From NCBI GenBank assembly GCA_050949175.1, contig JBMNFG010000006.1, positions 30,214 through 94,213 of the forward strand: a stretch of 64,000 nucleotides of DNA. The letters run 5' to 3'. This document shows, in pieces, positions 51,309-60,132 of the stretch (positions are counted from its first letter, which is position 1; every line of letters starts with the position of its first letter). The translations under genes were made by a program, and so were the position numbers. The notes beneath the pieces are model-generated. The model worked only from the letters and a program-made list of their open reading frames with translations. It was not told where the DNA came from and made no database searches. The stretch comes from UBA4971 sp900019985 (GTDB lineage: Bacteria > Bacillota > SHA-98 > UBA4971).

Positions 51309-51489
51309 AATGAGAAGAAGAGCTGTCTTGGTGGTGGGGAAGGAGTATGCCCATGCTTGAGCATAGGCCGGGCAGGACATTAAGGGACAGACCGCGAAAC
51401 CTAAAAGAGTAATATCAGCAAAGACGGTGTCTGTGATTCCCATTTGTTCTACCGCAGAGAGCGTATGCACACGGTGGGGTGATTAGCGC

Positions 51490-52098
51490 ATGGATGCAAT
51501 TGCTGTAGCAGCTACAAGTTACTGTCTTGGCTCGATTCCGTTTTCGTACATTTGGGCAAAGGTGTTCAGCGGGATTGACATTAGGAAGGTAGGTTCAAAG
51601 AACGTAGGAACCACAAATGTGGTTTTATCGTCCGGTCTTATTCCGGGCCTTCTATCGTGCCTGGGAGATGCAGGTAAAGGCGCTCTGGCTGTCCTCTTTG
51701 CACGGGCAGTGGCTCCGGAATCCTTGACCATGCAGTTTGTAGCATGCCTTGCTGCGGTCGTAGGACATAATTGGCCTATATGGCTCGGATTTCACGGAGG
51801 CGGAGGATTGGCTACATCCATCGGCGGATTGCTGATGCTATCTACAAGTTCCGTCATCTACATGGTTGCCTTTTGGGGTGCCACTTACGTGATAACGAGA
51901 CATAAATACTTCAGCTCAGTGGCAAGCTGTGGAGCGGTGGGGGTGTTTTTGGGCCTAGTGGAGCACTCCTGGGACTACTTCTTTTTCGGGTTAGGTATGG
52001 GGTTTCTGTTAGGTGTAAAACAGGTCATTGCTTGGTTTAAGTACGGCACCAAGAAAAAAGTTGCCGCATCACAGACTATGAATCCGGGGAAGAACTAA
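51490..52098 (+). CDS. plsY: PlsY-like glycerol-3-phosphate acyltransferase
   Basis: 202 residues, five to six membrane segments, with LGSIPFSYIWAKVFSGIDIRKVGSKNVGTTN (the PlsY active-site motif), GDAGKGALAVL and VGHNWPIWLGFHGGGGLAT. It uses acyl-phosphate to acylate glycerol-3-phosphate in phospholipid synthesis. The GKGLAT of typical PlsY reads GGGLAT here, so it may be a paralogue. The 180-bp gap before it holds no recognisable gene. Confidence 0.85.
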   Translation: MDAIAVAATSYCLGSIPFSYIWAKVFSGIDIRKVGSKNVGTTNVVLSSGLIPGLLSCLGDAGKGALAVLFARAVAPESLTMQFVACLAAVVGHNWPIWLGFHGGGGLATSIGGLLMLSTSSVIYMVAFWGATYVITRHKYFSSVASCGAVGVFLGLVEHSWDYFFFGLGMGFLLGVKQVIAWFKYGTKKKVAASQTMNPGKN

Positions 52099-52142
52099 AC
52101 CATAAGGCAAGATCCGTATTGAGACTGTGAGGAGGCAACATA

Positions 52143-53780
52143 GTGCCGGGCTTCTGCCGGACTGAGCTGACCTTTGATGAAGTCGTTTATGATCCGGCTC
52201 CGATAGTGCCGCAGATCGGTTTTAACCGGTTTCAGAATTCAAGATGGCTTCAAAGGAAAGACGCCACAATCCGGAAGATTTCCCTATATGACTGGGCTAC
52301 GCTGTTTCGCGACAGAGACTCTGCAGTCGGTATAGCTGTTGTCAAGGTGGATTTTGAGAAGTCCCGGGCAGGAAGCGCATGCGGTGAGCAAAGGCCTGCT
52401 TGGGATTTATATAATGTGCCTCTTTTTCTCACCGAGTCGGAACCTCACAATCAAAGCGATCCCCTTGTTGTGATATGCGGGGCGGGTTTTCGGGGATATG
52501 TATACGATGCCACACCTACAGGGGCATTTGCAGGTGCTTTACTAGGTGCTGTCAAGGAAGGGCAAACTCTCCGCTCACTGCGAGGTTACTTTAAGTTTGA
52601 CCCTATAGGGTCCGGTATTTCGGATCAAGATGTTCAAGTTGTCAGGATTGAAGATACGGATACGACAAATACTGTTATCACAGTTGATTCGTCAAGAGTC
52701 ATTAAAGTATACAGGAGGCTGCAAGAAGGCAAGTCTCCTGAAATCGAAATAAGCAGAGGCCTGAACCAGGTGGGTTTTACCGGTATCCCGAATCCCATGG
52801 GATATGGTGTCTATCAGACACTGCAGGGCATAACATGTCCTGCTTTTTTTATTCAGGAATTCGTAGAAAACCAGGGGGATGCGTGGAACCTGCTGTGTGA
52901 TGATGCAAAGAGATCAATCAGAAGGCGCTTAACGCAATCCCCGTCTCGAGCAAATAATGAAAGTGGTACAGACGACAACGAGGCAGGCTTCAGCTCACTT
53001 GCAGGTTGTCTCGGTGAGATCACTGCAGGGTTGCACCGGGCATTGTCAGAGGTTCAGGATGACGCTTTCTATCCCGAAGCTCTCAGTCCTGAAGATGTCG
53101 CAAGCCTCGTAGAGAGTATTATTTCATCTATCCCTGAAACGATTGAGGAATTATCAAAACCTGGCTTAAATCTTCGGGGCTTGATACCTGCATCCGGCGT
53201 TTGCGATGCTTTCATGCAGGATGAGTCTGTGGTGGGGTGTCTCAAAAAGGTGCAGGGTATTCTCACAAGTGCAGGCGAACTTGGCATGAAGACACGGATT
53301 CACGGGGATCTTCACCTCGGGCAGTTTCTCAAGACTTCTGACAAGGCTTCCGGGCCTTTTGTGATAATCGATTTTGAAGGAGAGCCTTTGCGTCCTGTTT
53401 GTGAGAGGCGGGAAAAGCAGAGCCCTTTGAGGGATGTTGCGGGGATGATGAGGTCTTTTGAGTATTCAGGGTACTGGGCAGCTTCCGGCGTAGATGATCC
53501 TCCGGGACACAAGGGGCATGTCATGGAACTTGCAAGACAATGGGGCAGGCGAAGGGAAGATGAGTTCCTTAAAGGGTACCTGGATGCAATAGGCAAGTCT
53601 TGTGCTTTTCTCATTCCCCGGAACCGACATAGCTTTCAACTTCTTCTGCTCTGCTTTAAGCTGGAGAAAGCCTTGTATGAGGTAAAATACGAACTTCGCA
53701 CAAGGCCAAGCCGGACAGGCATTGCCCTTCGCGGAGTTGTCGATACTATCACTGAGATCAGGTCAATTCTTGACTGTTGA
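52143..53780 (+). CDS. Maltokinase-like aminoglycoside phosphotransferase-fold kinase
   Basis: 545 residues; GTG start with GAGGAGG upstream. The kinase signature is RIHGDLHLGQFL (catalytic loop), FVIIDFEGEP (metal Asp) and SPLRDVAGMMRSFEYSGY, closely matching maltokinase/Pep2 and the C-terminal kinase of bifunctional trehalose synthases. The N-terminal ~200 residues fit the cap domain of Mak proteins. It would phosphorylate maltose at C1. It overlaps or abuts the glycosyltransferase gene that follows, which supports an alpha-glucan role. Confidence 0.8.
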   Translation: MPGFCRTELTFDEVVYDPAPIVPQIGFNRFQNSRWLQRKDATIRKISLYDWATLFRDRDSAVGIAVVKVDFEKSRAGSACGEQRPAWDLYNVPLFLTESEPHNQSDPLVVICGAGFRGYVYDATPTGAFAGALLGAVKEGQTLRSLRGYFKFDPIGSGISDQDVQVVRIEDTDTTNTVITVDSSRVIKVYRRLQEGKSPEIEISRGLNQVGFTGIPNPMGYGVYQTLQGITCPAFFIQEFVENQGDAWNLLCDDAKRSIRRRLTQSPSRANNESGTDDNEAGFSSLAGCLGEITAGLHRALSEVQDDAFYPEALSPEDVASLVESIISSIPETIEELSKPGLNLRGLIPASGVCDAFMQDESVVGCLKKVQGILTSAGELGMKTRIHGDLHLGQFLKTSDKASGPFVIIDFEGEPLRPVCERREKQSPLRDVAGMMRSFEYSGYWAASGVDDPPGHKGHVMELARQWGRRREDEFLKGYLDAIGKSCAFLIPRNRHSFQLLLLCFKLEKALYEVKYELRTRPSRTGIALRGVVDTITEIRSILDC

Positions 53781-53796
53781 AAGTGGTGAAAAGACA

Positions 53797-54972
53797 GTGC
53801 CCAATCTCGAGCATAAAGGTCTCGGCGTAACAATAATGACTCGGGAATTCCCGCCGGATGTCTACGGAGGAGCCGGGGTTCATGTAGATTACCTCTCACG
53901 GTCCCTTTCGAAACTGATGAAAGTGGAAGTAAGGTGCTTCGGTAAGGAGAGGCCCCAGCCGGAAGGGATGGAGGCAAAGTCCTATGAACCGTGGGATTTG
54001 ATGGAGAAGGCGGATGACAGGCGCTTTGCCAAAGCCCTCTTGCCACTCTCTGTCAACCTGGCGATGGTAAAGGACAGGATAACATCTGATGTTGTGCACT
54101 GTCACACGTGGTACACCTTTATGGCGGGTTTTTACGCAAAGCAGCTTTACGGTGTGCCCCTTGTTACTACGATTCACAGCTTGGAGCCTTTGCGTCCATG
54201 GAAAGAGGAGCAGTTGGGAGCAGCATATAGGCTCAGCTGCTGGATGGAGAAGACAGGGGTAGAAGCATCTGACCGGGTAATCGCAGTCTCGAAGGAGATG
54301 AAGAGAGACATTTTGAAGTGCTACGACGTTGATGAGGAGAAGGTGCGGGTTATCCATAACGGGATTGACCTTGATGAGTACAAGCGTAAAGAGTCTGACA
54401 TAACGCGGGAAGAATACGGAATTTGGGAGAAGTATATTCTGTTTGTCGGAAGGATGAGCAGGCAGAAAGGAATCTTTCACTTGCTTGGTGCGGTTCCTGA
54501 TCTTCCTGAGGATGTCCAGGTTGTCCTATGCGCAGGTGCGCCTGACACGCCTGAGGTCGAGGCTGAAGTTGTGGGAGAGGCTGCGAAATGGCCAAACGTA
54601 AGGTTAATTAGAGAGATGGTGCCAAAAGAGAAGCTTATTGAGCTTTACTCTCATGCACAGGTTTTTTGCTGTCCCTCTGTATACGAACCTTTTGGCATTA
54701 TTAATTTGGAAGCAATGGCATGCGAGACTCCGGTGGTGGCATCAAGAGTAGGTGGGATTATTGAAGTTGTAGTACACGGCGAAACAGGGTTCTTGGTCGA
54801 ACCGGGCCGGCCGGGAGAACTTGCCCTTGCCCTTAACAAGCTGCTTCGTGATAGAGAATTAGCTCGTAGGATGGGGAAGGCAGGACGGAAGAGAGTTGAA
54901 CTCTTTTTCAGCTGGGATTCTGTGGCGAAGCAAACTCGAGACCTCTACAGAGAGATGGTTGTTACTAAGTAA
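53797..54972 (+). CDS. GT4-family glycogen synthase / maltose-1-phosphate synthase-like
   Basis: 391 residues from GTG 53797; TTG 53770 is also possible. The start MTREFPPDVYGGAGVHVDYL and the E-x7-E motif CPSVYEPFGIINLEAMACETPVVAS show a GT4 enzyme of the actinobacterial GlgA/GlgM type, unlike the GT5 GlgA of most Firmicutes. GlgM makes maltose-1-phosphate from ADP-glucose and glucose-1-phosphate; with the maltokinase encoded before it, both routes into maltose-1-phosphate would be present. No GlgE or TreS gene is in the window. Confidence 0.82.
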   Translation: MPNLEHKGLGVTIMTREFPPDVYGGAGVHVDYLSRSLSKLMKVEVRCFGKERPQPEGMEAKSYEPWDLMEKADDRRFAKALLPLSVNLAMVKDRITSDVVHCHTWYTFMAGFYAKQLYGVPLVTTIHSLEPLRPWKEEQLGAAYRLSCWMEKTGVEASDRVIAVSKEMKRDILKCYDVDEEKVRVIHNGIDLDEYKRKESDITREEYGIWEKYILFVGRMSRQKGIFHLLGAVPDLPEDVQVVLCAGAPDTPEVEAEVVGEAAKWPNVRLIREMVPKEKLIELYSHAQVFCCPSVYEPFGIINLEAMACETPVVASRVGGIIEVVVHGETGFLVEPGRPGELALALNKLLRDRELARRMGKAGRKRVELFFSWDSVAKQTRDLYREMVVTK

Positions 54973-54977
54973 AGACT

Positions 54978-55394
54978 CTACCCCCTACTTGCTTCATCTT
55001 CAACACCCTTATACTGCCCTTCATTGACTTCACCGATTTCAGAGGCAGCTCTGCCCGACTCATTACCGACTCTGTACCCTGAGGATACTACAGTTTCCGC
55101 TATCTTGGTAATGAGCGCAACCTGCTCAGGTGTGGCCAGTGCAACAATGGCCATGAGATGGTTGTATGTGGCATCTGATTTTTCAGGTGATAACAGAAGA
55201 AATCCGGGGTCCACTTGGAGGGCTTCTGCCAGGGCATGGATTGTCTGTATTGAAGGAGTACGCTGACCTCTTTCCAATTGACCGATGTAATTGGGATTCA
55301 GCCCTGCGAGCTCCCCTAGTTGCTCCTGGGTGAGATGCTTATGCTGCCTTAGCATCTTGATTCGCTCTCCGGGAGAGGCGAAGGTTTCGCCCAA
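54978..55394 (-). CDS. XRE-family helix-turn-helix regulator
   Basis: 138 residues from TTG 55394, chosen because AGAGGTGG lies just upstream; the longer frame to 55529 has a composition unlike a protein. The first ~65 residues are a Cro/CI-type HTH: RIKMLRQHKHLTQEQLGELAGLNPNYIGQLERGQRTPSIQTIHALA. The rest is a short helical region without a recognised effector domain. Convergent with the glycosyltransferase gene (5-bp gap). Confidence 0.85.
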   Translation of the reverse strand: MGETFASPGERIKMLRQHKHLTQEQLGELAGLNPNYIGQLERGQRTPSIQTIHALAEALQVDPGFLLLSPEKSDATYNHLMAIVALATPEQVALITKIAETVVSSGYRVGNESGRAASEIGEVNEGQYKGVEDEASRG

Positions 55395-55651
55395 AATTAC
55401 CACCTCTGGACTACATCTTACAGGCATGCACCAGGTAAGTGAAGAAGCTGAGAGCACGTACTGCCCAGTTAAACTATCACTTATAGCGCGGAAAGGGAGA
55501 AAGGCGGCCAGGTTCATCGTGTAAGGCATGGAGAATAAAGGTTATTAATGCCATCGATAAAAAGAGATCCTTTCCTGCTAATTAGAAGAGGAAATTGGCA
55601 AATAGAGTCGAAACAGGTTTTAGCAGTCAGTGAATACGTGGAGGTACGTGG

Positions 55652-56155
55652 TTGCGGTTTAAGATTCCTAGGACATGGATCACTGCCTTTCTTGTCGTTC
55701 TGGGAGTTGTTGTCTTATCAGTGGCGATATGGTGCAATCCAATCAGTGCGCAAGAAGGGCAAGAGAATGTTGAGAATTTCCCTGTGCCCGTTGAGCAGGC
55801 TGGAGAGGGAGACGCTGTCCAGCCTGCCGCTGCAGGGCCGGTCAGTGTGCTTGAAATCAACGTAACTGACGAAGACGGCAGCACAAGAGTGGAGATCATC
55901 CTTAGCGGCAATGCTTCATCCAGCAACTCATTCTTTCTGTCAGATCCTCTTAGGCTTGTAGTAGACATAGAAGGCGCCTTTCTTACATCCAGGCCTGATC
56001 CGATCCCTGTTGGCGACGGCATAATTAACCAGGTAAGAGTAGGTCAGTTCAACCCCACGGTAGTGAGGATCGTTTTCGATTTGGAGAGAGTTGCATCGTA
56101 CACTATTGTCCAAACAGAGGACAAGCCTGACGTTTTCGACTATTTGTTTCCCTAA
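55652..56155 (+). CDS. N-acetylmuramoyl-L-alanine amidase, 5' part (signal, first AMIN domain), frameshifted
   Basis: TTG start with GGAGG 7 bp upstream. An N-terminal membrane/signal segment (TAFLVVLGVVVLSVAI) is followed by one AMIN domain (VEIILSGNASSSNSFFLSDPLRLVVDIEGAF...VGQFNPTVVRIVFDL). The frame ends at TTT CCC TAA (56147-56155). Moving +1 here continues as PKRVTGVNFFDRDGRAEV without a gap into the next ORF, giving a single ~629-residue protein (55652-57542). Either a one-base insertion (T or C run), a sequence error, or +1 frameshifting at CCC-TAA splits the gene. Confidence 0.72.
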   Translation: MRFKIPRTWITAFLVVLGVVVLSVAIWCNPISAQEGQENVENFPVPVEQAGEGDAVQPAAAGPVSVLEINVTDEDGSTRVEIILSGNASSSNSFFLSDPLRLVVDIEGAFLTSRPDPIPVGDGIINQVRVGQFNPTVVRIVFDLERVASYTIVQTEDKPDVFDYLFP

Positions 56156-57542
56156 ACGCGTGACCGGGGTTAATTTCTTCGACAGGGACGGACGGGCGGA
56201 AGTGGTCATTTTTGGAGAAGGTGAACTCGAATTCGAGACCCTAAGCTTGTTGGACCCTCCAAGGATTGTCGTGGATTTGCCCGGGGCAGTGCTGGCATCA
56301 GATGCTACGGAGATCCCTGTCTCACATGCTCAGGTAAGTTCCGTCAGGGCCAGTCAGTTCGAACCGGACAAGGTTCGAGTGGTGGTGGATCTTGCAAAGC
56401 CTTCGACTTATTCGGTGTATACGTCATCGAAGCGGCCTGGGGAAATCATTGTTAACCTGGGTTGTCGTATTTTGGGGGCTAGCTTTGTAGTAAATGAAAA
56501 GTCAACGATCGTTGATGTCATGACTACCGGGGATCCGGAAGTTGAGTATATGCTGTTGTCTTCCCCTACCAGGCTTGTTATGGACTTCCAGAACTCGATC
56601 CTGGACACGACGGAAAGAGAGATCCCTGTGGGGGATGGTGTAGTCGAGAGGATCCGTCTGGCACAGCACAGTCCTATGACAGTCCGTGTAGTGCTGGATT
56701 TAAATTACTATACCGGGCATTTGGCTGCCGTGGATTCTGCTGAGAAAAAGGCCAGGGTTGAGGTGTACAGGTCGTCTGTGGCAAACAAGGTAATAGCGAT
56801 AGACCCGGGTCACGGAGGAGTAGACCCCGGAGCGATTGGGCCTACAGGTCTGAAAGAGAAGGATGTGGTCCTTGATATTGCAAAGAGGGTCGCTGCTGAG
56901 CTCGAAGCAAAAGGGGCAAGGGTCGTTATGACGCGCTCAGAGGATGTGACTGTTGCTTTGCCGGACCGCGTGCAGATTGCGCAGGACGCAGGAGCTGATG
57001 CTTTTGTCAGCATTCACGCAAACGCAGCGAGAAACCGTGATTCTACAGGAACTGAGACTCTGTATTCCGGCACAATGACTTTAAGCAGGGTGCTGGCAGA
57101 ATCAGTCCAGGCTGCCCTTGTCAACAGGATTCAGCAAGTTGACAGAGGGGCGAGGGAAAGGAACGACCTCTTGGTGATTCGTGAAGCCCAGTGTCCTGCA
57201 TGTCTTGTGGAAGTAGTCTTTATGTCCAACTACACAGAGGAGTTAATGCTTCTTGACCCTGCTTTCAGGCAAAAGGCTGCTGAGGGCATTGCAGCCGGGG
57301 TCATGTCCTTTTTCGGGTTCCATGAAGCTCGGGAGGCAGAGGTAGGCGACACTGCTCAAACAGGAGATGACGTGGCCGAGGATGCAGGTGAGGAAGGGCA
57401 GGGGACAGAAGCCCTGACCTTACCCGTCCAAGAGGACATAGGGCCGGAAGAGAGTGAACCTGTGGGAGAACTGCCATATGCAGATCACCCCTGGTTCAAA
57501 AACTATAGCAGACTCGGAGAGCCTGTTGCCGGGATCGTGTAG
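56091..57542 (+). CDS. N-acetylmuramoyl-L-alanine amidase, 3' part (two AMIN domains, amidase_3)
   Basis: The frame opens at 56091, but its meaningful part begins near 56153. Two further AMIN domains (~residues 25-120 and 125-215) precede an amidase_3 domain: IAIDPGHGGVDPGAIGP (zinc His), TGLKEKDVVLDIAK (zinc Glu), SIHANAA (zinc His) and LVEVVFMSN (catalytic Glu). The C-terminus is an acidic tail. The enzyme cleaves the amide bond in peptidoglycan; three AMIN repeats would target it to the wall or septum. No own signal peptide or ribosome site is seen, so it depends on the upstream ORF. Confidence 0.8.
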   Translation: MHRTLLSKQRTSLTFSTICFPKRVTGVNFFDRDGRAEVVIFGEGELEFETLSLLDPPRIVVDLPGAVLASDATEIPVSHAQVSSVRASQFEPDKVRVVVDLAKPSTYSVYTSSKRPGEIIVNLGCRILGASFVVNEKSTIVDVMTTGDPEVEYMLLSSPTRLVMDFQNSILDTTEREIPVGDGVVERIRLAQHSPMTVRVVLDLNYYTGHLAAVDSAEKKARVEVYRSSVANKVIAIDPGHGGVDPGAIGPTGLKEKDVVLDIAKRVAAELEAKGARVVMTRSEDVTVALPDRVQIAQDAGADAFVSIHANAARNRDSTGTETLYSGTMTLSRVLAESVQAALVNRIQQVDRGARERNDLLVIREAQCPACLVEVVFMSNYTEELMLLDPAFRQKAAEGIAAGVMSFFGFHEAREAEVGDTAQTGDDVAEDAGEEGQGTEALTLPVQEDIGPEESEPVGELPYADHPWFKNYSRLGEPVAGIV

Positions 57543-57623
57543 TTGCGCTAAGTGAAGGTGTTCGGGCAGATGACCGGTGACGAAGCAATGTAGCTTGATT
57601 CTTCAGGGAACGGCTATTTTTTT

Positions 57624-57653
57624 TTGAGCTCGACACCGAATATGACATATAAT
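57624..57653 (+). promoter_or_regulatory. Candidate promoter of murI-rph-rdgB
   Basis: -35 TTGAGC (57624-57629), 18-bp spacer, perfect -10 TATAAT (57648-57653), 35 bp before the murI start. A run of nine T residues lies just upstream and may end the amidase transcript. Confidence 0.55.
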
Positions 57654-57688
57654 AACCATCGTAGTGTTTGTCGCTGGAGGTGACATTT

Positions 57689-58492
57689 TTGAGTTCGCAA
57701 CCTATCGGTGTTTATGACTCGGGAGTAGGTGGGCTTAGCGTTGTCAAGGAAATATCTTCCAAGCTGCCCTGGGAACGTGTGGCATATTTCGGTGATACCG
57801 CCAGAGTTCCCTATGGTGAGAAGCGAGCCCAAGAAATCCTTGAGTTGTCCCGGGAAGCGTTTAGGTTCCTGATAGCTCAAGGTTCGAAATACATCATCGT
57901 TGCATGCAATACAGTGTGTTCACAAGTCCTGGAAGATGTGAAAAAGGAGTTTGGCATTCCGGTCATGGGTATTCTGCAACCAGGGGCGTACGCTGCCTCA
58001 AGAGCCACAGCAACCGGAAGGATCGGTGTCTTGGCAACAACCGGGACGATCCGGAGCGGGGCCTATGAGAAGGCGATTACACAGTATCTCTCTGAGGCGC
58101 AGGTGTTTGGCGTAGCATGTCCGCGGCTTGCCCCCCTTGTTGAGGAGGGGAATATCGATACAGCGGAGACTCGCAACGCGCTTCGCGGCTATATCGGCCC
58201 TCTGCTGGAGAAGGACATCGATACGCTGGTTTTAGGGTGCAGTCACTATGCGCACTTGAATGAGCATATCAGGCGGATTGTCGGGCCTGGCATTGAGATT
58301 GTGGACCCTGCTGTCGAGACTGTTACTGCAACTGCTATAGCCCTGCAAGAACTGGGCCTCCAGAGCCAGGAGAGAGTTGGGGAGCATGAGTTTATCGTAA
58401 CCGGTGACCCTGCATGCTTTCTTGCTGTTGCCAGAAGGTTGCTGGGGGACGACTTGACGAAAGTAGGCCGCGTGGAGGTGAGTCCGATATGA
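57689..58492 (+). CDS. murI: Glutamate racemase
   Basis: 267 residues from TTG 57689 (GGAGGTGA upstream). The two catalytic cysteines lie in VACNTVCSQ and LGCSHYAHL; IGVYDSGVGGLSVVKE and YFGDTARVPYG are family motifs. It makes D-glutamate for peptidoglycan. Its stop overlaps the rph start by 4 bp (ATGA), so the three-gene cluster is co-translated. Confidence 0.95.
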   Translation: MSSQPIGVYDSGVGGLSVVKEISSKLPWERVAYFGDTARVPYGEKRAQEILELSREAFRFLIAQGSKYIIVACNTVCSQVLEDVKKEFGIPVMGILQPGAYAASRATATGRIGVLATTGTIRSGAYEKAITQYLSEAQVFGVACPRLAPLVEEGNIDTAETRNALRGYIGPLLEKDIDTLVLGCSHYAHLNEHIRRIVGPGIEIVDPAVETVTATAIALQELGLQSQERVGEHEFIVTGDPACFLAVARRLLGDDLTKVGRVEVSPI

Positions 58493-59235
58493 CCCGGCAG
58501 GACGGAAGAACTTGGAATGAGCTGAGGCCTGTCAAGATTACAAGAGGCTTTATCAAACATGCGGAAGGTTCCGTGTTGATCGAAATCGGTGACACAAAGG
58601 TTGTATGCACGGCATCAGTTGATGACAGAGTCCCTCAGTTTCTCAAAGGTCAGGAAAAAGGCTGGGTAACTGCAGAATACGGCATGCTTCCAAGGGCGAC
58701 CGGTGAGCGGAATCCGCGGGAAGCCGCAAAGGGCAGGTCAGGACGGACTTATGAGATTCAAAGGCTGGTAGGACGGGCACTGAGGTCCGTTGTCAACCTT
58801 GAATCCTTAGGTGAAAGGACTGTCTGGGTAGATTGCGATGTCCTGCAGGCTGACGGAGGCACGCGGACGTGTGCGATAACCGGTGCTTTTGTGGCATTGG
58901 TAGACGCTGTCAACAACATCCGGTCTGAGGAAGATCCGTCTTTTGACAAACCGTTTCCTGTCACGGACTTCATCGCTGCCACAAGCGTAGGCATTGTCGA
59001 TGGCCAAGTAATGCTTGATTTGACTTTTGAAGAAGACTCTAGGGCCTCAGTAGACATGAATGTGGTCATGACCGGATGCGGCAAACTGGCTGAGGTTCAA
59101 GGGACTGCTGAAGGAAGCCCTTTTACTAAGGCTGAGTTAGATGAGATGCTCAAGGTTGCAGAGTCAGGCATTATGAGCCTCATTAAGTTACAGAAGGAGG
59201 TCTTGGGCGACCTTGCCCGAAAGGTCGGACGCTAG
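58489..59235 (+). CDS. rph: Ribonuclease PH
   Basis: 248 residues from the ATG overlapping the murI stop. Conserved regions are RTWNELRPVKITRGF, EYGMLPRATGERNPREA (active-site loop), RTYEIQRLVGRALRSVV and CDVLQADGGTRTCAITGA. This phosphorolytic exoribonuclease trims tRNA 3' ends. The murI-rph-rdgB order is common in Firmicutes. Confidence 0.96.
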   Translation: MTRQDGRTWNELRPVKITRGFIKHAEGSVLIEIGDTKVVCTASVDDRVPQFLKGQEKGWVTAEYGMLPRATGERNPREAAKGRSGRTYEIQRLVGRALRSVVNLESLGERTVWVDCDVLQADGGTRTCAITGAFVALVDAVNNIRSEEDPSFDKPFPVTDFIAATSVGIVDGQVMLDLTFEEDSRASVDMNVVMTGCGKLAEVQGTAEGSPFTKAELDEMLKVAESGIMSLIKLQKEVLGDLARKVGR

Positions 59236-59236
59236 G

Positions 59237-59863
59237 ATGGATGCTAAGACGCAGAGGCTGGTTCTGGCAACGAAGAATCCAGGAAAGGTGCTGGAGCTCA
59301 AAGAGATCTTAAGACATCTCCCTATAGAAGTTGTAGCCTGCTCAGATTATCCGGGCATACCCGATGTTGTGGAGGATGGCGAGACATTCGAGGAGAACGC
59401 CATAAAGAAAGCGCAAGCCGTTGCAAGGGCTACCGGAGAGATCGCACTTGCAGATGACAGCGGGCTTGAGGTAGATGCGCTTGGCGGTAGGCCCGGGGTT
59501 CATTCTGCCAGGTTTAGAGAGGGAGTCTATAGCAGCGGCTCTGAGCGGGATAAGGCGAATTATGAGAAGCTCTTGTCGCTGTTGGAAGGAGTCGAGGAGG
59601 CCAAGCGAACAGCAAGGTTCAGGTGTGTTGTTGCGCTGTCTGATCCGTCCGGTAGAACCAGACTGGCTGAAGGTGTCTGTGAAGGAAGGATAGCCTTTGC
59701 GCCTCTTGGATCAGGCGGGTTCGGATATGACCCGGTTTTCATTCCTTCCGGTCACTCCAAGACTTTCGCAGCACTGCCTCAAGATGTGAAAAACGCCATG
59801 AGCCACAGGGCTCTGGCTCTTAAGGCTGCAATTCCCCATATCAAGGAGGTTTTCCGGTTATAG
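59237..59863 (+). CDS. rdgB: XTP/dITP diphosphatase (RdgB/HAM1)
   Basis: 208 residues from ATG 59237, directly after the rph stop. Motifs: LATKNPGKVLELKEIL, FEENAIKKAQAVARATG, ADDSGLEVDALGGRPGVHSARF, and GGFGYDPVFIPSG. It removes non-canonical purine nucleotides. It ends the murI operon; the gap to the tRNA gene holds the tRNA promoter. Confidence 0.95.
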   Translation: MDAKTQRLVLATKNPGKVLELKEILRHLPIEVVACSDYPGIPDVVEDGETFEENAIKKAQAVARATGEIALADDSGLEVDALGGRPGVHSARFREGVYSSGSERDKANYEKLLSLLEGVEEAKRTARFRCVVALSDPSGRTRLAEGVCEGRIAFAPLGSGGFGYDPVFIPSGHSKTFAALPQDVKNAMSHRALALKAAIPHIKEVFRL

Positions 59864-59978
59864 ACCTTCCTTCAAAACCCGTATGCGATTGGGATATCTT
59901 GGATGATGACGAGATGTTCGCCGGATCATTGCTCATTATTTGTTCTCCATCAGCACTATAAACCCGGTTTTTACACGT

Positions 59979-60007
59979 TTGACATAGAGCCTGCCTTCAC
60001 GTATACT
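59979..60007 (+). promoter_or_regulatory. Promoter of the tRNA-Pro gene
   Basis: Perfect -35 TTGACA (59979-59984), 17-bp spacer, -10 TATACT (60002-60007). The tRNA begins 13 bp after the -10 box. Confidence 0.7.
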
Positions 60008-60019
60008 GGAATTGCGCGT

Positions 60020-60097
<78 letters not shown>

Positions 60098-60132
60098 TTT
60101 TATTTGCAGGGAAGAAATTCCGGAGAATAACG

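Noticed and set aside
51344..51412. Possible ~21-codon ORF in the gap before plsY
   Set aside because: Ribosome-site spacing is too short and the sequence is arginine-rich without any recognisable feature.
56160..57542. Independent start (GTG 56160) for the second half of the amidase
   Set aside because: No ribosome site, no signal peptide, and the join in the +1 frame gives an uninterrupted domain series.
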